DNA from: JAJPKK01 sp963787675
GTDB taxonomy: Bacteria > Pseudomonadota > Alphaproteobacteria > Rhizobiales > Xanthobacteraceae
DNA length: 64,000 nt
NCBI GenBank assembly: GCA_963787675.1
Contig: CAWBDV010000004.1
Location: 124,001-188,000, forward strand
Direction of reading: 5' to 3'
A program made the position numbers and the translations under genes. Below are positions 39,330 to 47,317 of the stretch, piece by piece. The stretch's first letter is position 1. Each line of letters opens with the position of its first letter. The notes under the pieces were generated by a model. It saw only the letters and a list, made by a program, of their open reading frames with translations, was not told where the DNA came from and ran no database searches.

Positions 39330-40124
39330 GTGATCCTCGTCCGTTCGATCCTGTTCAACCTGCTTTTCTTTCTCAACCTCGCGGTGCTCCTCGTCATCGC
39401 GCTGCCGACCCTTGCGATGCCGCGATGGGGCATCATGGGCATGGCGCGCCTATGGGCGCGCACCACGTTGTGGCTGTTGCGCGTCGTGTGCCGGATCGAT
39501 GTCGAGTGGCGCGGCCTCGAAAAAATCCCGCCGGGCGGAATTTTGGTCGCGGCCAAGCATCAGTCCACGTGGGAGACCTTCGCGCTGCTCACGGTCTTTG
39601 CGGACCCGACGTTCGTCGTCAAACGCGAGTTGCTGCAGATCCCAATATTCGGCTGGTGCACCCGCAGGGCCGGCATGATTCCGATCGATCGCAGTTCGGG
39701 CAAGGCGGCGCTCGATGTCATGACGGTGCACGCCCGCGCGGCGATCGCCGAAGGACGCCAGATCGTGATCTTTCCCGAAGGGACACGCCGCGCGCCCGGC
39801 GCGCCGCCCCGCTACAAATACGGCGTCGCCCATCTCTATGACGGCTGCGAGGCGCCCTGCGTTCCGATCGCGCTCAACTCCGGTCTCTACTGGCCGCGTC
39901 GCCGGCTGTTGCGTCCGGCCGGCACGATTCGCGTCGAAGTGCTCGATCCGATCCCGCCCGGCCGCGACCGCGACGCCTTCTTCGCCGAACTCGAGCAGGT
40001 GATCGAGACGGCGACCGCGCGCCTTCTCGCCGAGGACAGCCGCGGCTTCGACGGTGCCGGCCGGGCCATCGCCTCCGCACGCCCTCCCGGAAGCGGGAGC
40101 GAAGCGCGGCCGACGCCGCGATGA
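39330..40124 (+). CDS. plsC: 1-acyl-sn-glycerol-3-phosphate acyltransferase
   Basis: This 264-residue membrane enzyme acylates lysophosphatidic acid in phospholipid synthesis. It has an N-terminal hydrophobic stretch (11-32), acyltransferase motif I as KHQSTWE (His77 and Glu82, an HX4E variant of HX4D) and FPEGTR (148-153). It starts at GTG 39330. The last 30 residues are a polar tail. Its stop overlaps the MFS gene in ATGA. Confidence 0.92.
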   Translation: MILVRSILFNLLFFLNLAVLLVIALPTLAMPRWGIMGMARLWARTTLWLLRVVCRIDVEWRGLEKIPPGGILVAAKHQSTWETFALLTVFADPTFVVKRELLQIPIFGWCTRRAGMIPIDRSSGKAALDVMTVHARAAIAEGRQIVIFPEGTRRAPGAPPRYKYGVAHLYDGCEAPCVPIALNSGLYWPRRRLLRPAGTIRVEVLDPIPPGRDRDAFFAELEQVIETATARLLAEDSRGFDGAGRAIASARPPGSGSEARPTPR

Positions 40125-41350
40125 CCTACCCACTATTCGCCTCGCTCGGCGCCCGCATGCGGCGCTCCGATATCGATTTCCGGCTGCTTGTTCCGCTGAT
40201 GCTGAGCGCCGCCGCGGTGCAGGCCGTGGTGGCCATCGCACGCGTCACCACGAGCTACCGCGTGGTCGAGCTTGGCCTCCCCGTCGTCTGGCTCGGCATC
40301 CTGTCGACGGCCTATGCGATCCTGCCGGCCTTCATCGCGTTGTGGCTCGGCCGCTTCATCGATCGCGGTCACGATGCGCTCGCGACCTGGATCGGCTCGG
40401 TGTTTCTGGTCATCGGGAGCGCCGGCCTGCTGATGTCGCGGGATTCGCTCGGCTGGCTGCTCGCCGGCACGGCCGTGCTCGGGATCGGCAACCTGTTCAC
40501 GGTGGTCAGTCAGCAAATGCTGTGCGTGCGTTGCTCGGGCCTGCGCAGCCGCGAATCGGTGTTCGGCAACTACATGGTGGCCTGCGCAGCCGGCCAGGGA
40601 ATCGGGCCGTTGATCGTCGGCTGGGCGGGCGGCGACACGACGCTGCCGCCGACGCAGATGCTGTTTGCGATCGGTCTCGCGACATCCGTGATCGGACTTG
40701 TCTGCGCCCTCGGGATCCGGCCGAGCCGGGAAACCCGCGCCGACGACGCCGGCAAGGGGATCATGTCGGTCGGCCAGCTTCTGCGAATACCGGGGCTCTG
40801 GGCGGTGATGCTCTCGAGCATCATCAGCGTCACCGCGGCCGACCTGATCGTCATCTACCTGCCGCTGATGGGCGCGGAGCGCAGCATCGACGTCAACGTC
40901 GTCGGCGGCCTGCTTACCGTGCGCGCGGTCGCTTCGCTTGCGGCGCGCCTCATCTATGCACGGCTGATCACCGGATTCGGGCGCATCCCGCTGATGGTCG
41001 CGAGCCTTGTCAGTGGCGGCGTCGCATTCGCCTGCGTCGCCATTCCGATGCCGATCCTGCCGCTCTACCTCGCAACCGCCGCCACGGGCTTTGCTCTCGG
41101 CATCGCAAATACCATCACGGTCACGAGCACCGTCGCAATGACGGTCGCGGGGACCCGCGCGACGGCGAACTCGCTGCGCGTCACCGGTAATCGCATAGCC
41201 CAGGTGGCGCTGCCGTTCGGCGCGAGCCTGGTTGCGACCGTTGCCGGCGCCGCCAGCATCTTCATCATTCTCGCGGCTAGTCTCGCGGCCTCCGGCGCGG
41301 CGGTATTTTGGAGCCGGCGGGCGGCTACCAAAAATCAACCTTTAAAATAA
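40121..41350 (+). CDS. MFS transporter
   Basis: This 409-residue protein with about 12 hydrophobic spans in two halves is coupled to plsC (ATGA at 40121). The loop between helices 2 and 3 (LWLGRFIDRGHDALATWIG) is a loose version of the major-facilitator motif A. Neither substrate nor direction can be inferred. Lysophospholipid transporters (LplT) are sometimes linked to acyltransferases, but no specific similarity was seen. Confidence 0.87.
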   Translation: MTYPLFASLGARMRRSDIDFRLLVPLMLSAAAVQAVVAIARVTTSYRVVELGLPVVWLGILSTAYAILPAFIALWLGRFIDRGHDALATWIGSVFLVIGSAGLLMSRDSLGWLLAGTAVLGIGNLFTVVSQQMLCVRCSGLRSRESVFGNYMVACAAGQGIGPLIVGWAGGDTTLPPTQMLFAIGLATSVIGLVCALGIRPSRETRADDAGKGIMSVGQLLRIPGLWAVMLSSIISVTAADLIVIYLPLMGAERSIDVNVVGGLLTVRAVASLAARLIYARLITGFGRIPLMVASLVSGGVAFACVAIPMPILPLYLATAATGFALGIANTITVTSTVAMTVAGTRATANSLRVTGNRIAQVALPFGASLVATVAGAASIFIILAASLAASGAAVFWSRRAATKNQPLK

Positions 41351-41503
41351 ACCGCGAACATAAACGCCTGGGGCCGAAAGCGGGCGCAAAGTCATCAAAA
41401 TTGCACATCGCCGCCGTGCGCCCATCAAAAAATTGTCGGGGCGATCGTGTCCGTTCGGGCCCGCTGGGGCGCGGGGTGCGCTCGTGGCGGGGACGGAGGG
41501 GAC

Positions 41504-42550
41504 ATGCGTCGCGTCATTTGTGTCTGCCTTATTGCGGCTGGGCTGTTGGCGCCGGGTTTCGGCGCGAATGCCCGCGCAATCGAATTTTCGAGTACCGATC
41601 AGGTGCTGCGCTGGATCAACGCCTATCGCACCAAACCAGATGTCTCCCAGGTACCGAACGCGGTGCTCACCCTGAGCAAGCTCGACGCCTTTCACGAGAC
41701 CGAGAATTCCGCCGTCTATATCGGCTTCATCGCCGGCATCATCGGCTCCAATCCGCGCAAGGCCGACGATTTGATCGCCCGCATGTTTCAGATGAAGGCG
41801 GAGGACCACTGGGTCATCGTCCGTGCCATCGCCTATTCGGGATCGCCGAGTTGGAAGGCCACGCTCAAGCGCTACGAGGAGCGGATGCCGACCCGGGCGC
41901 GGATGATCGAGAAGTTCGAAGAGGGCAAGCTGCCCAATCTCGACAACATCGTCTACGACAAGAGCCCCGGTGCGTTCGACAAGCTCGGCGAAATTCCGAC
42001 GAAGTTTGGAAATTTCATCACCGGGAGCAAGCCCACCGATCCGGTGAAGCTCGACGCCAGTCCCGAGGTTCTCGACACGCTGTGGGGCTACTATTTCGCG
42101 ACCGCCGAATATGGCCCGATCCAGCGCATCGTGCGCATGTTGCCGTGGTCCAAGGACAAGGGCAGCACCGACAAGCTCACCGTCGGCAGCATGGCGAAGT
42201 ACACGCTCGCGAGTAACGCCGTCCACGATCATGCGCTGCTCGCGATGCTCAAGCGCGAGCTGCCCCACACGTCCGATGACGTGAAGCCGATCCTCACCGA
42301 GATCATCGACTCGGTGGACACAATGGAGGTCGCACGCATCCGCAAGGAGGCGCTCTCCGCCATCGACGATCTCAAGCGCAAGGGGCCGGACTACAAACGC
42401 GACCTCAGCACCTGGGGCCAGATCGGCCAGGGCGCGCTGGCGCTCGGCTGCATCGCCGCCGCCGCCACCGGCCAGGTCGAAATCGGACTGCCCTGCGTCG
42501 TCGGCGGCGCCGTCTCCGGCGCAGCCCTCAACTATTGGAACAAGGATTAG
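41504..42550 (+). CDS. Secreted protein of unknown function
   Basis: This 348-residue protein starts at ATG 41504 behind a GGAGGG site. A signal peptide runs MRRVICVCLIAAGLLAPGFGANARA. The mature part is mostly helical with a repeating pattern (VLRWINAYRTKPD, LIARMFQMKAEDHWVIVRAIAYSG, LKRYEERMPTRARMIEKFEEGKL) and ends in a hydrophobic segment (GALALGCIAAAATGQVEIGLPCVVGGAVSGAA) that might insert in a membrane. No family is recognised. It stands alone between an MFS gene and a hydrolase. Confidence 0.75.
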   Translation: MRRVICVCLIAAGLLAPGFGANARAIEFSSTDQVLRWINAYRTKPDVSQVPNAVLTLSKLDAFHETENSAVYIGFIAGIIGSNPRKADDLIARMFQMKAEDHWVIVRAIAYSGSPSWKATLKRYEERMPTRARMIEKFEEGKLPNLDNIVYDKSPGAFDKLGEIPTKFGNFITGSKPTDPVKLDASPEVLDTLWGYYFATAEYGPIQRIVRMLPWSKDKGSTDKLTVGSMAKYTLASNAVHDHALLAMLKRELPHTSDDVKPILTEIIDSVDTMEVARIRKEALSAIDDLKRKGPDYKRDLSTWGQIGQGALALGCIAAAATGQVEIGLPCVVGGAVSGAALNYWNKD

Positions 42551-42562
42551 CGCGGATCCTTC

Positions 42563-42648
42563 GTAGGGTGCGCAAAGCGAAGCATGCGCACCATTGAGAG
42601 GCCACACGGTGCGCACGCGCGGACGCGTCCGCGCTTTGCGCACACTAC
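42563..42648. repeat. GTAGGGTGCGCAAAG-type palindromic repeat
   Basis: GTAGGGTGCGCAAAGCGAAGCATGCGCACC... closes with GCTTTGCGCACACTAC, in the gap between convergent genes ending at 42550 and 42661. It is the intergenic counterpart of the copy translated within imuB. Confidence 0.85.
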
Positions 42649-42660
42649 GCGGCTGAAGGC

Positions 42661-43569
42661 TTATAGCGCGCCTTCGAGGAAGCGCAGGATCACAGGCGCG
42701 GAAGCGGCGCCGTAGGAATTGCTCTCGCTCTCGAAGGGATCGCTCGCCCAGAAATGCCCGGCGCCGGGAATGACGAAACGGCGGACATAGAGGCCGGCCT
42801 GGTTGAGGGCCTGCTGGAATGCCTCCGACTGCGTCGCGGGATCGACGACGTCATCTGCGGTGCCGTGGATCAGCAGGAAGCGCGCCCGCGTGCGATCTAC
42901 GGTCGCGTAGCTGATCGGCGAGCCATCGAAGAAGACGCGCCGGTTCTGCATCGGCGAGGCGCCGAGATATTTTTCAGCGATCTGGTCGCGCGGCCGCGAG
43001 ATCTGGTCGTGCTTCCATTGCCCCAGCATGTCGTAGACGCCGTAGAAGCCGACCACTGCCTTCACGTTGGCGGGAACAGCCGCAGTGGGGTCATTGCGAT
43101 ACTCGGAGGTGAACTGGTCGGCCGCAAGCCCAACCAGCGCGGCGAGGTGGGCGCCTGCTGAATCGCCCATCAGGCCGATGCGTTCAGGATCGACGTTGAG
43201 ATCGGCGGCCTTGGCACGCACGAACTGAATGGCGGCCTTCACATCGTAGACGCTTGCCGGATAGGTGCCGGGCTTGGCCAGCCGGTAGTCGATCGAGAAG
43301 AGTGCAAAGCCGTTGCGCGCGAGAAACGGACCCCAGTGCTGGTAGCTGGCGCGATTACCGGCCTGCCAGCCGCCGCCGTGGATGGCGATCACCACCGGCG
43401 CCTTGTCGCGCCCTTTCGGCAGATAGAGATCACCCTTGAGGCTGACGCCGTCGTGCTGTGCAAACTCGATGCCCAGTCGGGTGACAGCTTGATAATCGGT
43501 CGCCCACGCATGGGTGGCGGCGAGTGCAAGCGCGAGTGATAGGCAAAGCCTGCGTATCGTTGATCTCAT
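42661..43569 (-). CDS. Secreted alpha/beta hydrolase (carboxylesterase/BD-FAE type)
   Basis: This 302-residue protein has a signal peptide cut near THAWA-TDY (residue 23). The oxyanion motif is HGGGW (64-68) and the nucleophile Ser137 lies in GDSAGA. The acid and base are in HGTADDVVDPAT and GAGHFWAS. This matches the hormone-sensitive-lipase/kynurenine-formamidase-like group of small-ester hydrolases. Substrate unknown. The gene is convergent with the 41504 gene. Confidence 0.9.
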   Translation of the reverse strand: MRSTIRRLCLSLALALAATHAWATDYQAVTRLGIEFAQHDGVSLKGDLYLPKGRDKAPVVIAIHGGGWQAGNRASYQHWGPFLARNGFALFSIDYRLAKPGTYPASVYDVKAAIQFVRAKAADLNVDPERIGLMGDSAGAHLAALVGLAADQFTSEYRNDPTAAVPANVKAVVGFYGVYDMLGQWKHDQISRPRDQIAEKYLGASPMQNRRVFFDGSPISYATVDRTRARFLLIHGTADDVVDPATQSEAFQQALNQAGLYVRRFVIPGAGHFWASDPFESESNSYGAASAPVILRFLEGAL

Positions 43570-43605
43570 CGGACATCCTCCCTGCTGTTTCGTTATGTCC
43601 GGATT

Positions 43606-43920
43606 CTAGAACCCGGTGAACAGAAGGTCGAGCGCCGCGACGATCTTGTCGCGTTCGTGGGCGAGGGAGCCGCAGGTCTTGCCCAGAACGCTCTTGCGCA
43701 CCGTCACCAGTTCCTGGGCGATCAGAACATATGGAGTGTGGTCGACGGTGACCGGCGGGTTGAGGCGATCGGCGAACTTGCCGCTGCCGGCAACCTCCAA
43801 TGGCGCGACGACGACAGTATCGAGGCTCTTCGACAACAGATCGCTCTGCAGCGTGACGAGGAGCGGTTGACGCTCCCGGCTGCGCGGAAACGGATTGGCG
43901 TGAATGTCGAACTGCTTCAT
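43606..43920 (-). CDS. ccdB: CcdB-family toxin
   Basis: This 104-residue protein aligns along its length with plasmid-F CcdB, the gyrase poison: MKQFDIHANPFPRSRERQPL, LVTLQSDLL, VVVAPL, LNPPVTVDHTPYVLIAQEL, SVLGKTCGSLAHERDKIVAALDLLF. The last three residues, which in F CcdB are Trp-Gly-Ile and needed for gyrase poisoning, are here Thr102-Gly103-Phe104. It lies 5 bp after ccdA, the normal antitoxin-toxin order. Confidence 0.92.
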   Translation of the reverse strand: MKQFDIHANPFPRSRERQPLLVTLQSDLLSKSLDTVVVAPLEVAGSGKFADRLNPPVTVDHTPYVLIAQELVTVRKSVLGKTCGSLAHERDKIVAALDLLFTGF

Positions 43921-43925
43921 CGCCG

Positions 43926-44165
43926 CTACAGGAGGCTGGCGTCGTCGGACAGCAGACCGTGTTCGGCGACGCGACGGTTGTACTGCGCAATCGCCTCCTG
44001 ATTGTCATCGAGCCAGCGCCGCTCGCGCTCGGCACGGACAAGGCTGCGGAGCCGCTGCTCCAGCGTCTCGGAGATATTGATATTCAGCCGCCGCGCCTCG
44101 TCGAGCAGTTCAACATCGACGAAGAGGTTGACGGCACGCTTCCTGGCCTGGCGTGTCGGCGGCAT
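43926..44165 (-). CDS. ccdA: CcdA-family antitoxin
   Basis: This 79-residue protein has an N-terminal ribbon-helix-helix DNA-binding part (RKRAVNLFVDVELLDEARRLNINISETLEQRL) and a C-terminal toxin-binding tail (RERRWLDDNQEAIAQYNRRVAEHGLLSDD), as in CcdA. It neutralises CcdB and represses the operon. Its start is 66 bp from the left end of the ISAs1 element at 44232, so the operon promoter must lie within this short gap or come from the element. Confidence 0.92.
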   Translation of the reverse strand: MPPTRQARKRAVNLFVDVELLDEARRLNINISETLEQRLRSLVRAERERRWLDDNQEAIAQYNRRVAEHGLLSDDASLL

Positions 44166-44231
44166 GGCACACCTCCATGCGCAAGACTAATGCGCATGGA
44201 CGATGTTTGGCAAGTAGGGGGAGCACGTAGC

Positions 44232-45019
44232 CAGGGCTCTGAACTCGGGTTAACGGCATTTTGGGGTTGCGGGAAATCTGATTCGGTTGGTGCTTCCTGA
44301 TTCGGAGGCCTGGCCATGAGCTTTTACGCTGAGGAATTTTCGGACAAATCGCGCCTTCGTGTGCTGCTCGATCATTTCGCCGTCATTGAGGACGATCGCG
44401 AGCCGTGGCGGGTGGCTCACCCGCTGCTGGAGGTGCTGCTGTTGGTCGTTTGCGGCACCATCGCGGATTGCGACGATTTCGAGTTCATTGCGGAGTGGGG
44501 CGAGGCGCATCTCGACTTTCTCCGGCGCTTTCTGCCGTATCATCACGGTGTGCCGACGGGACGCTGGCTCAACGCCCTGATGAACCGCATCGATCCGGGG
44601 CTGTTCGCGGAGGCGTTCACCTCGTGGGTACGCGAGACATGGCCCGCGCACCCCGATCTCGTCGCCATCGACGGCAAGACCTCGCGCCGAAGCCACCACC
44701 GCAGCGCTGGCAGGGCGCCACTGCATCTTCTCTCCGCCTTCGCGACGAAGAGCCGGCTTGTTCTCGGCCAACAGGCCGTCGCCGACAAGACCAACGAGAT
44801 CACCGCGATAATGTCACGTTCGGCGATGATCGATCGCGCCTGAAAACCGGCCACGGCGCCAAAAACATGGCTGTCGTCAGACACTTTGCAATTAATCTCG
44901 TCCACGCCGCCAAAGACAAGCGAACCATCAAGCTAAGACGAAAGCGCGCTGGGTGGGACCCCGACTTCCTTGCCAACATCCTCGGATCACTACCGCGTTA
45001 ACCCGGATTCAGAGCCCTG
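44232..45019 (+). mobile_element. Internally deleted ISAs1-family insertion sequence with intact ends
   Basis: The 24-bp terminal inverted repeats are CAGGGCTCTGAACTCGGGTT plus AACG (44232-44255) and its inverted copy (44996-45019), with two mismatches. The direct target duplication AGCACGTAGC is perfect at 44222-44231 and 45020-45029. At 788 bp it is shorter than a complete member (about 1.2-1.3 kb) because about 0.4-0.5 kb of transposase is missing. The intact duplication shows it arrived by transposition; it could still move if a transposase is supplied. Confidence 0.93.
44316..45001 (+). pseudogene. ISAs1-type transposase remnant (internal deletion and frame change)
   Basis: The N-terminal half reads from ATG 44316 (MSFYAEEFSDKSRLRVLLDHF) through VAIDGKTSRRSHHRSAGRAPLHLLSAF to a stop at 44843. 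The C-terminal end continues in another frame from about 44845 (HGAKNMAVVRHFAINLVHAAK, KRAGWDPDFLANIL) to 45001. The middle of the DDE catalytic core is absent. The product cannot be an active transposase. Confidence 0.92.
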
Positions 45020-45024
45020 AGCAC

Positions 45025-45114
45025 GTAGCCCAGATGGAGCGCAGCGTAATCCGGGGAAAGACGTGCGGCGGGCATAGGGCAATCCCGGATTTCGCTGCGC
45101 TCCATCTGGGCTAC
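45025..45114. repeat. GTAGCCCAGATGGAGCGCAGCG-type palindromic repeat
   Basis: GTAGCCCAGATGGAGCGCAG...CTGCGCTCCATCTGGGCTAC is a near-perfect inverted repeat of about 90 bp. Its first five bases are part of the 10-bp target duplicated by the ISAs1 element, so the element inserted exactly at the repeat's edge. Confidence 0.88.
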
Positions 45115-45161
45115 ATCACCGAGTTTCCATGCGCATCTCAAATGCGCACGACTGGTCCGGC

Positions 45162-46583
45162 CTATCGCCCGGTGCCGCCGACCGTGATCCGATCCATGCG
45201 CAGGGTCGGCTGACCGACGCCAACTGGCACGCCCTGGCCGTTCTTGCCGCAGGTGCCGACGCCGCTGTCCAGCGCGAGGTCGTTGCCGACCATGGTGATG
45301 CGGCTGAGATCGGTCGGGCCGTTGCCGATGAGCATCGCGCCCTTCACCGGTCGCCCGATTTTGCCGTCCTCGATGCGGTAGGCCTCCGTGCATTGGAAGA
45401 CGTATTTGCCCGACGTGATGTCGACTTGGCCGCCGCCGAAATTCACGGCGTAAATGCCGTTCTTCACCGAGGCGATGATCTCGGCCGGATCGTGCGGGCC
45501 GGCGAGCATGTAAGTATTGGTCATGCGCGGCATCGGCACGTGGCCGTAGCTTTCGCGGCGGCCATTCCCGGTCGGACGCATGTTCATCAGGCGCGCGTTC
45601 TGACGATCCTGCATGTAGCCGACGAGGATGCCGTCCTCGATCAGCACGGTGCGGTTCGTCGGCGTGCCCTCGTCATCGATCGAAAGCGAGCCGCGCCGCG
45701 CCGCCATCGTGCCGTCATCGACCACGGTGACGCCCTTTGAAGCGACCTGCCGACCCATGAGGCCGGCGAACGCTGACGTCTTCTTGCGGTTGAAGTCGCC
45801 TTCGAGCCCGTGGCCGACCGCCTCGTGCAGCATCACGCCCGGCCAGCCGGGGCCGAGCACCACGTCCATTTCGCCCGCCGGCGCCGGCACCGCCTCGAGA
45901 TTGACGAGCGCCTGGCGCACCGCATCGTCGACCGCGCTCCTCCACCTGCCGGCCTCGACGAAACGCTGGTAGGACTCGCGCCCGCCATAGCCGTGGCTGC
46001 CGGTCTCCTGGCGCTCTCCTTCACCGCTCACGACCGATACGTTGACGCGCACCAGCGGACGCACGTCGCGATAGATTTCGCCATCCGGGCGCAGGATTTC
46101 GATCGCCTGCCAGGTGGCGGCAACGCTTGCGGTGACCTGGCGCACCCGCGGATCCTTGGCGCGGGCATAGGCGTCGATCTCCGCCAAGAGCTTCACCTTG
46201 GCCTCGAAATCGAGGCTCGCCAGTGGATTGTCGTCGCCATAGAGCCGGACGTTGCTGCGCGGCGGCCCTTCGGCAAGCCGACCGGAATAGCCGCCGCGCA
46301 CGGCGCGAACGGAATCGGCGGCACGACGGATCGCCTCCTCGGACAGATCGGAGGAATGCGCATAGCCGACCGCATCGTCTTTGACGACGCGCAGCCCGAA
46401 GCCCTGGCCGGTGTCGTACGTCGCCTGCTTGATGCGGCCATTGTCGAACACCGTCACTTCGGACTGGCGGTATTCGAGATAGAGCTCGCCGTCATCGGCG
46501 CCGTGCAGCGCATGGTCGAGAATGCCGGAGACACGGCCGCGGTCGAGGCCGGCGCGATCGATCAACGAGGCGGGTGAGGTCAT
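45162..46583 (-). CDS. tldD: Metalloprotease TldD
   Basis: This 473-residue protein starts at ATG 46583 (MTSPASLIDRAGLDRGRVSG); a further in-frame ATG at 46610 is less likely. The zinc-binding HEAVGH is at 253-258, followed by GLEGDFNRKKTSAFAGLMG. E. coli TldD works with PmbA/TldE to degrade CcdA and mature small peptides. PmbA is not in this window, but ccdAB is 1 kb away, a suggestive though possibly accidental pairing. Confidence 0.95.
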   Translation of the reverse strand: MTSPASLIDRAGLDRGRVSGILDHALHGADDGELYLEYRQSEVTVFDNGRIKQATYDTGQGFGLRVVKDDAVGYAHSSDLSEEAIRRAADSVRAVRGGYSGRLAEGPPRSNVRLYGDDNPLASLDFEAKVKLLAEIDAYARAKDPRVRQVTASVAATWQAIEILRPDGEIYRDVRPLVRVNVSVVSGEGERQETGSHGYGGRESYQRFVEAGRWRSAVDDAVRQALVNLEAVPAPAGEMDVVLGPGWPGVMLHEAVGHGLEGDFNRKKTSAFAGLMGRQVASKGVTVVDDGTMAARRGSLSIDDEGTPTNRTVLIEDGILVGYMQDRQNARLMNMRPTGNGRRESYGHVPMPRMTNTYMLAGPHDPAEIIASVKNGIYAVNFGGGQVDITSGKYVFQCTEAYRIEDGKIGRPVKGAMLIGNGPTDLSRITMVGNDLALDSGVGTCGKNGQGVPVGVGQPTLRMDRITVGGTGR

Positions 46584-46811
46584 GATGATGCCTATCGGAG
46601 TGGTGTCCACAATGGATGAGCTTCGTTGCTCAAAGATGGGGCATCGTCACGCAAGAAGCGAGGCCTTCGTGGGCTACTCGACCGCAACGACACCACAGCC
46701 GCACCGTGTAGCAAATTTCCCGCCCGCGGCCCTTTCAAGGCGTGGCGCTGCACGATAGTATGCGTCGCGCTAGCACCGCAAAGGTGCACTCGCGGGCGGA
46801 AAGGGAATCCC

Positions 46812-47300
46812 ATGAAAGCATTGATGTCGGCAGCGGTTCTGTCGGGTGCGGTGGTCGGTTTTGTCGGAGCAGCCGGCGCGGCGCCGCTCATCATTGAAGG
46901 CGACCTCGTGCGCGGGGCCCAAGCGGGCGCGCCCGGTCCGGCTTGCGTCCTCAACAGCCAGTTCAAGCATCTGGAAAAGGTGGTCTTCCGCTTCCGCGTA
47001 CGCGACCCGAACGGCAACCCTTTGGATGACAAAGGCTTGAAGACCCTCGTGGTCGAGATGCCGGATGGCCAGAAGTTCGCGGCGAAGTACGGTGCGCATC
47101 CGCCGGCGGGTACCCCGGCCGATCATTTCTGGACCGCGGTCTGGATCGTGCCGACGAGTTACCCGAACGGCTCGCTCACCTACAAGGCAGTTGCGACCGG
47201 CAATGATGGCGCTGCGGTGACCTGGCAGCCGTTCCTCAGCAAGCCGTCCCAGCTGCAGGTTGTGGCCGGCGAGATCGAGATCAAGAAGCCGACGCCCTGA
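46812..47300 (+). CDS. Secreted protein of unknown function
   Basis: This 162-residue protein has start ATG 46812 after GGCGGAAAGGGAATCC; a signal peptide (MKALMSAAVLSGAVVGFVGAAGA) is cut before APLIIEG. The mature part looks like a single beta-sandwich (VVFRFRVRDPNGNPLDDKGLKTLVVEMPDGQ, HFWTAVWIVPTSYPNGSLTYKAVATG), as in Ig-like or bacterial macroglobulin-type domains. It precedes another secreted beta-rich gene by 17 bp and probably shares its transcript. Longer frames upstream have no start support. Confidence 0.78.
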   Translation: MKALMSAAVLSGAVVGFVGAAGAAPLIIEGDLVRGAQAGAPGPACVLNSQFKHLEKVVFRFRVRDPNGNPLDDKGLKTLVVEMPDGQKFAAKYGAHPPAGTPADHFWTAVWIVPTSYPNGSLTYKAVATGNDGAAVTWQPFLSKPSQLQVVAGEIEIKKPTP

Positions 47301-47317
47301 TCGGAAGGTTGCTTGAA

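Noticed and set aside
39330..40124. HX4E instead of HX4D in PlsC as a sign of inactivity
   Set aside because: KHQSxWE variants are common among proteobacterial lysophosphatidic acid acyltransferases as far as I recall, and FPEGTR is intact.
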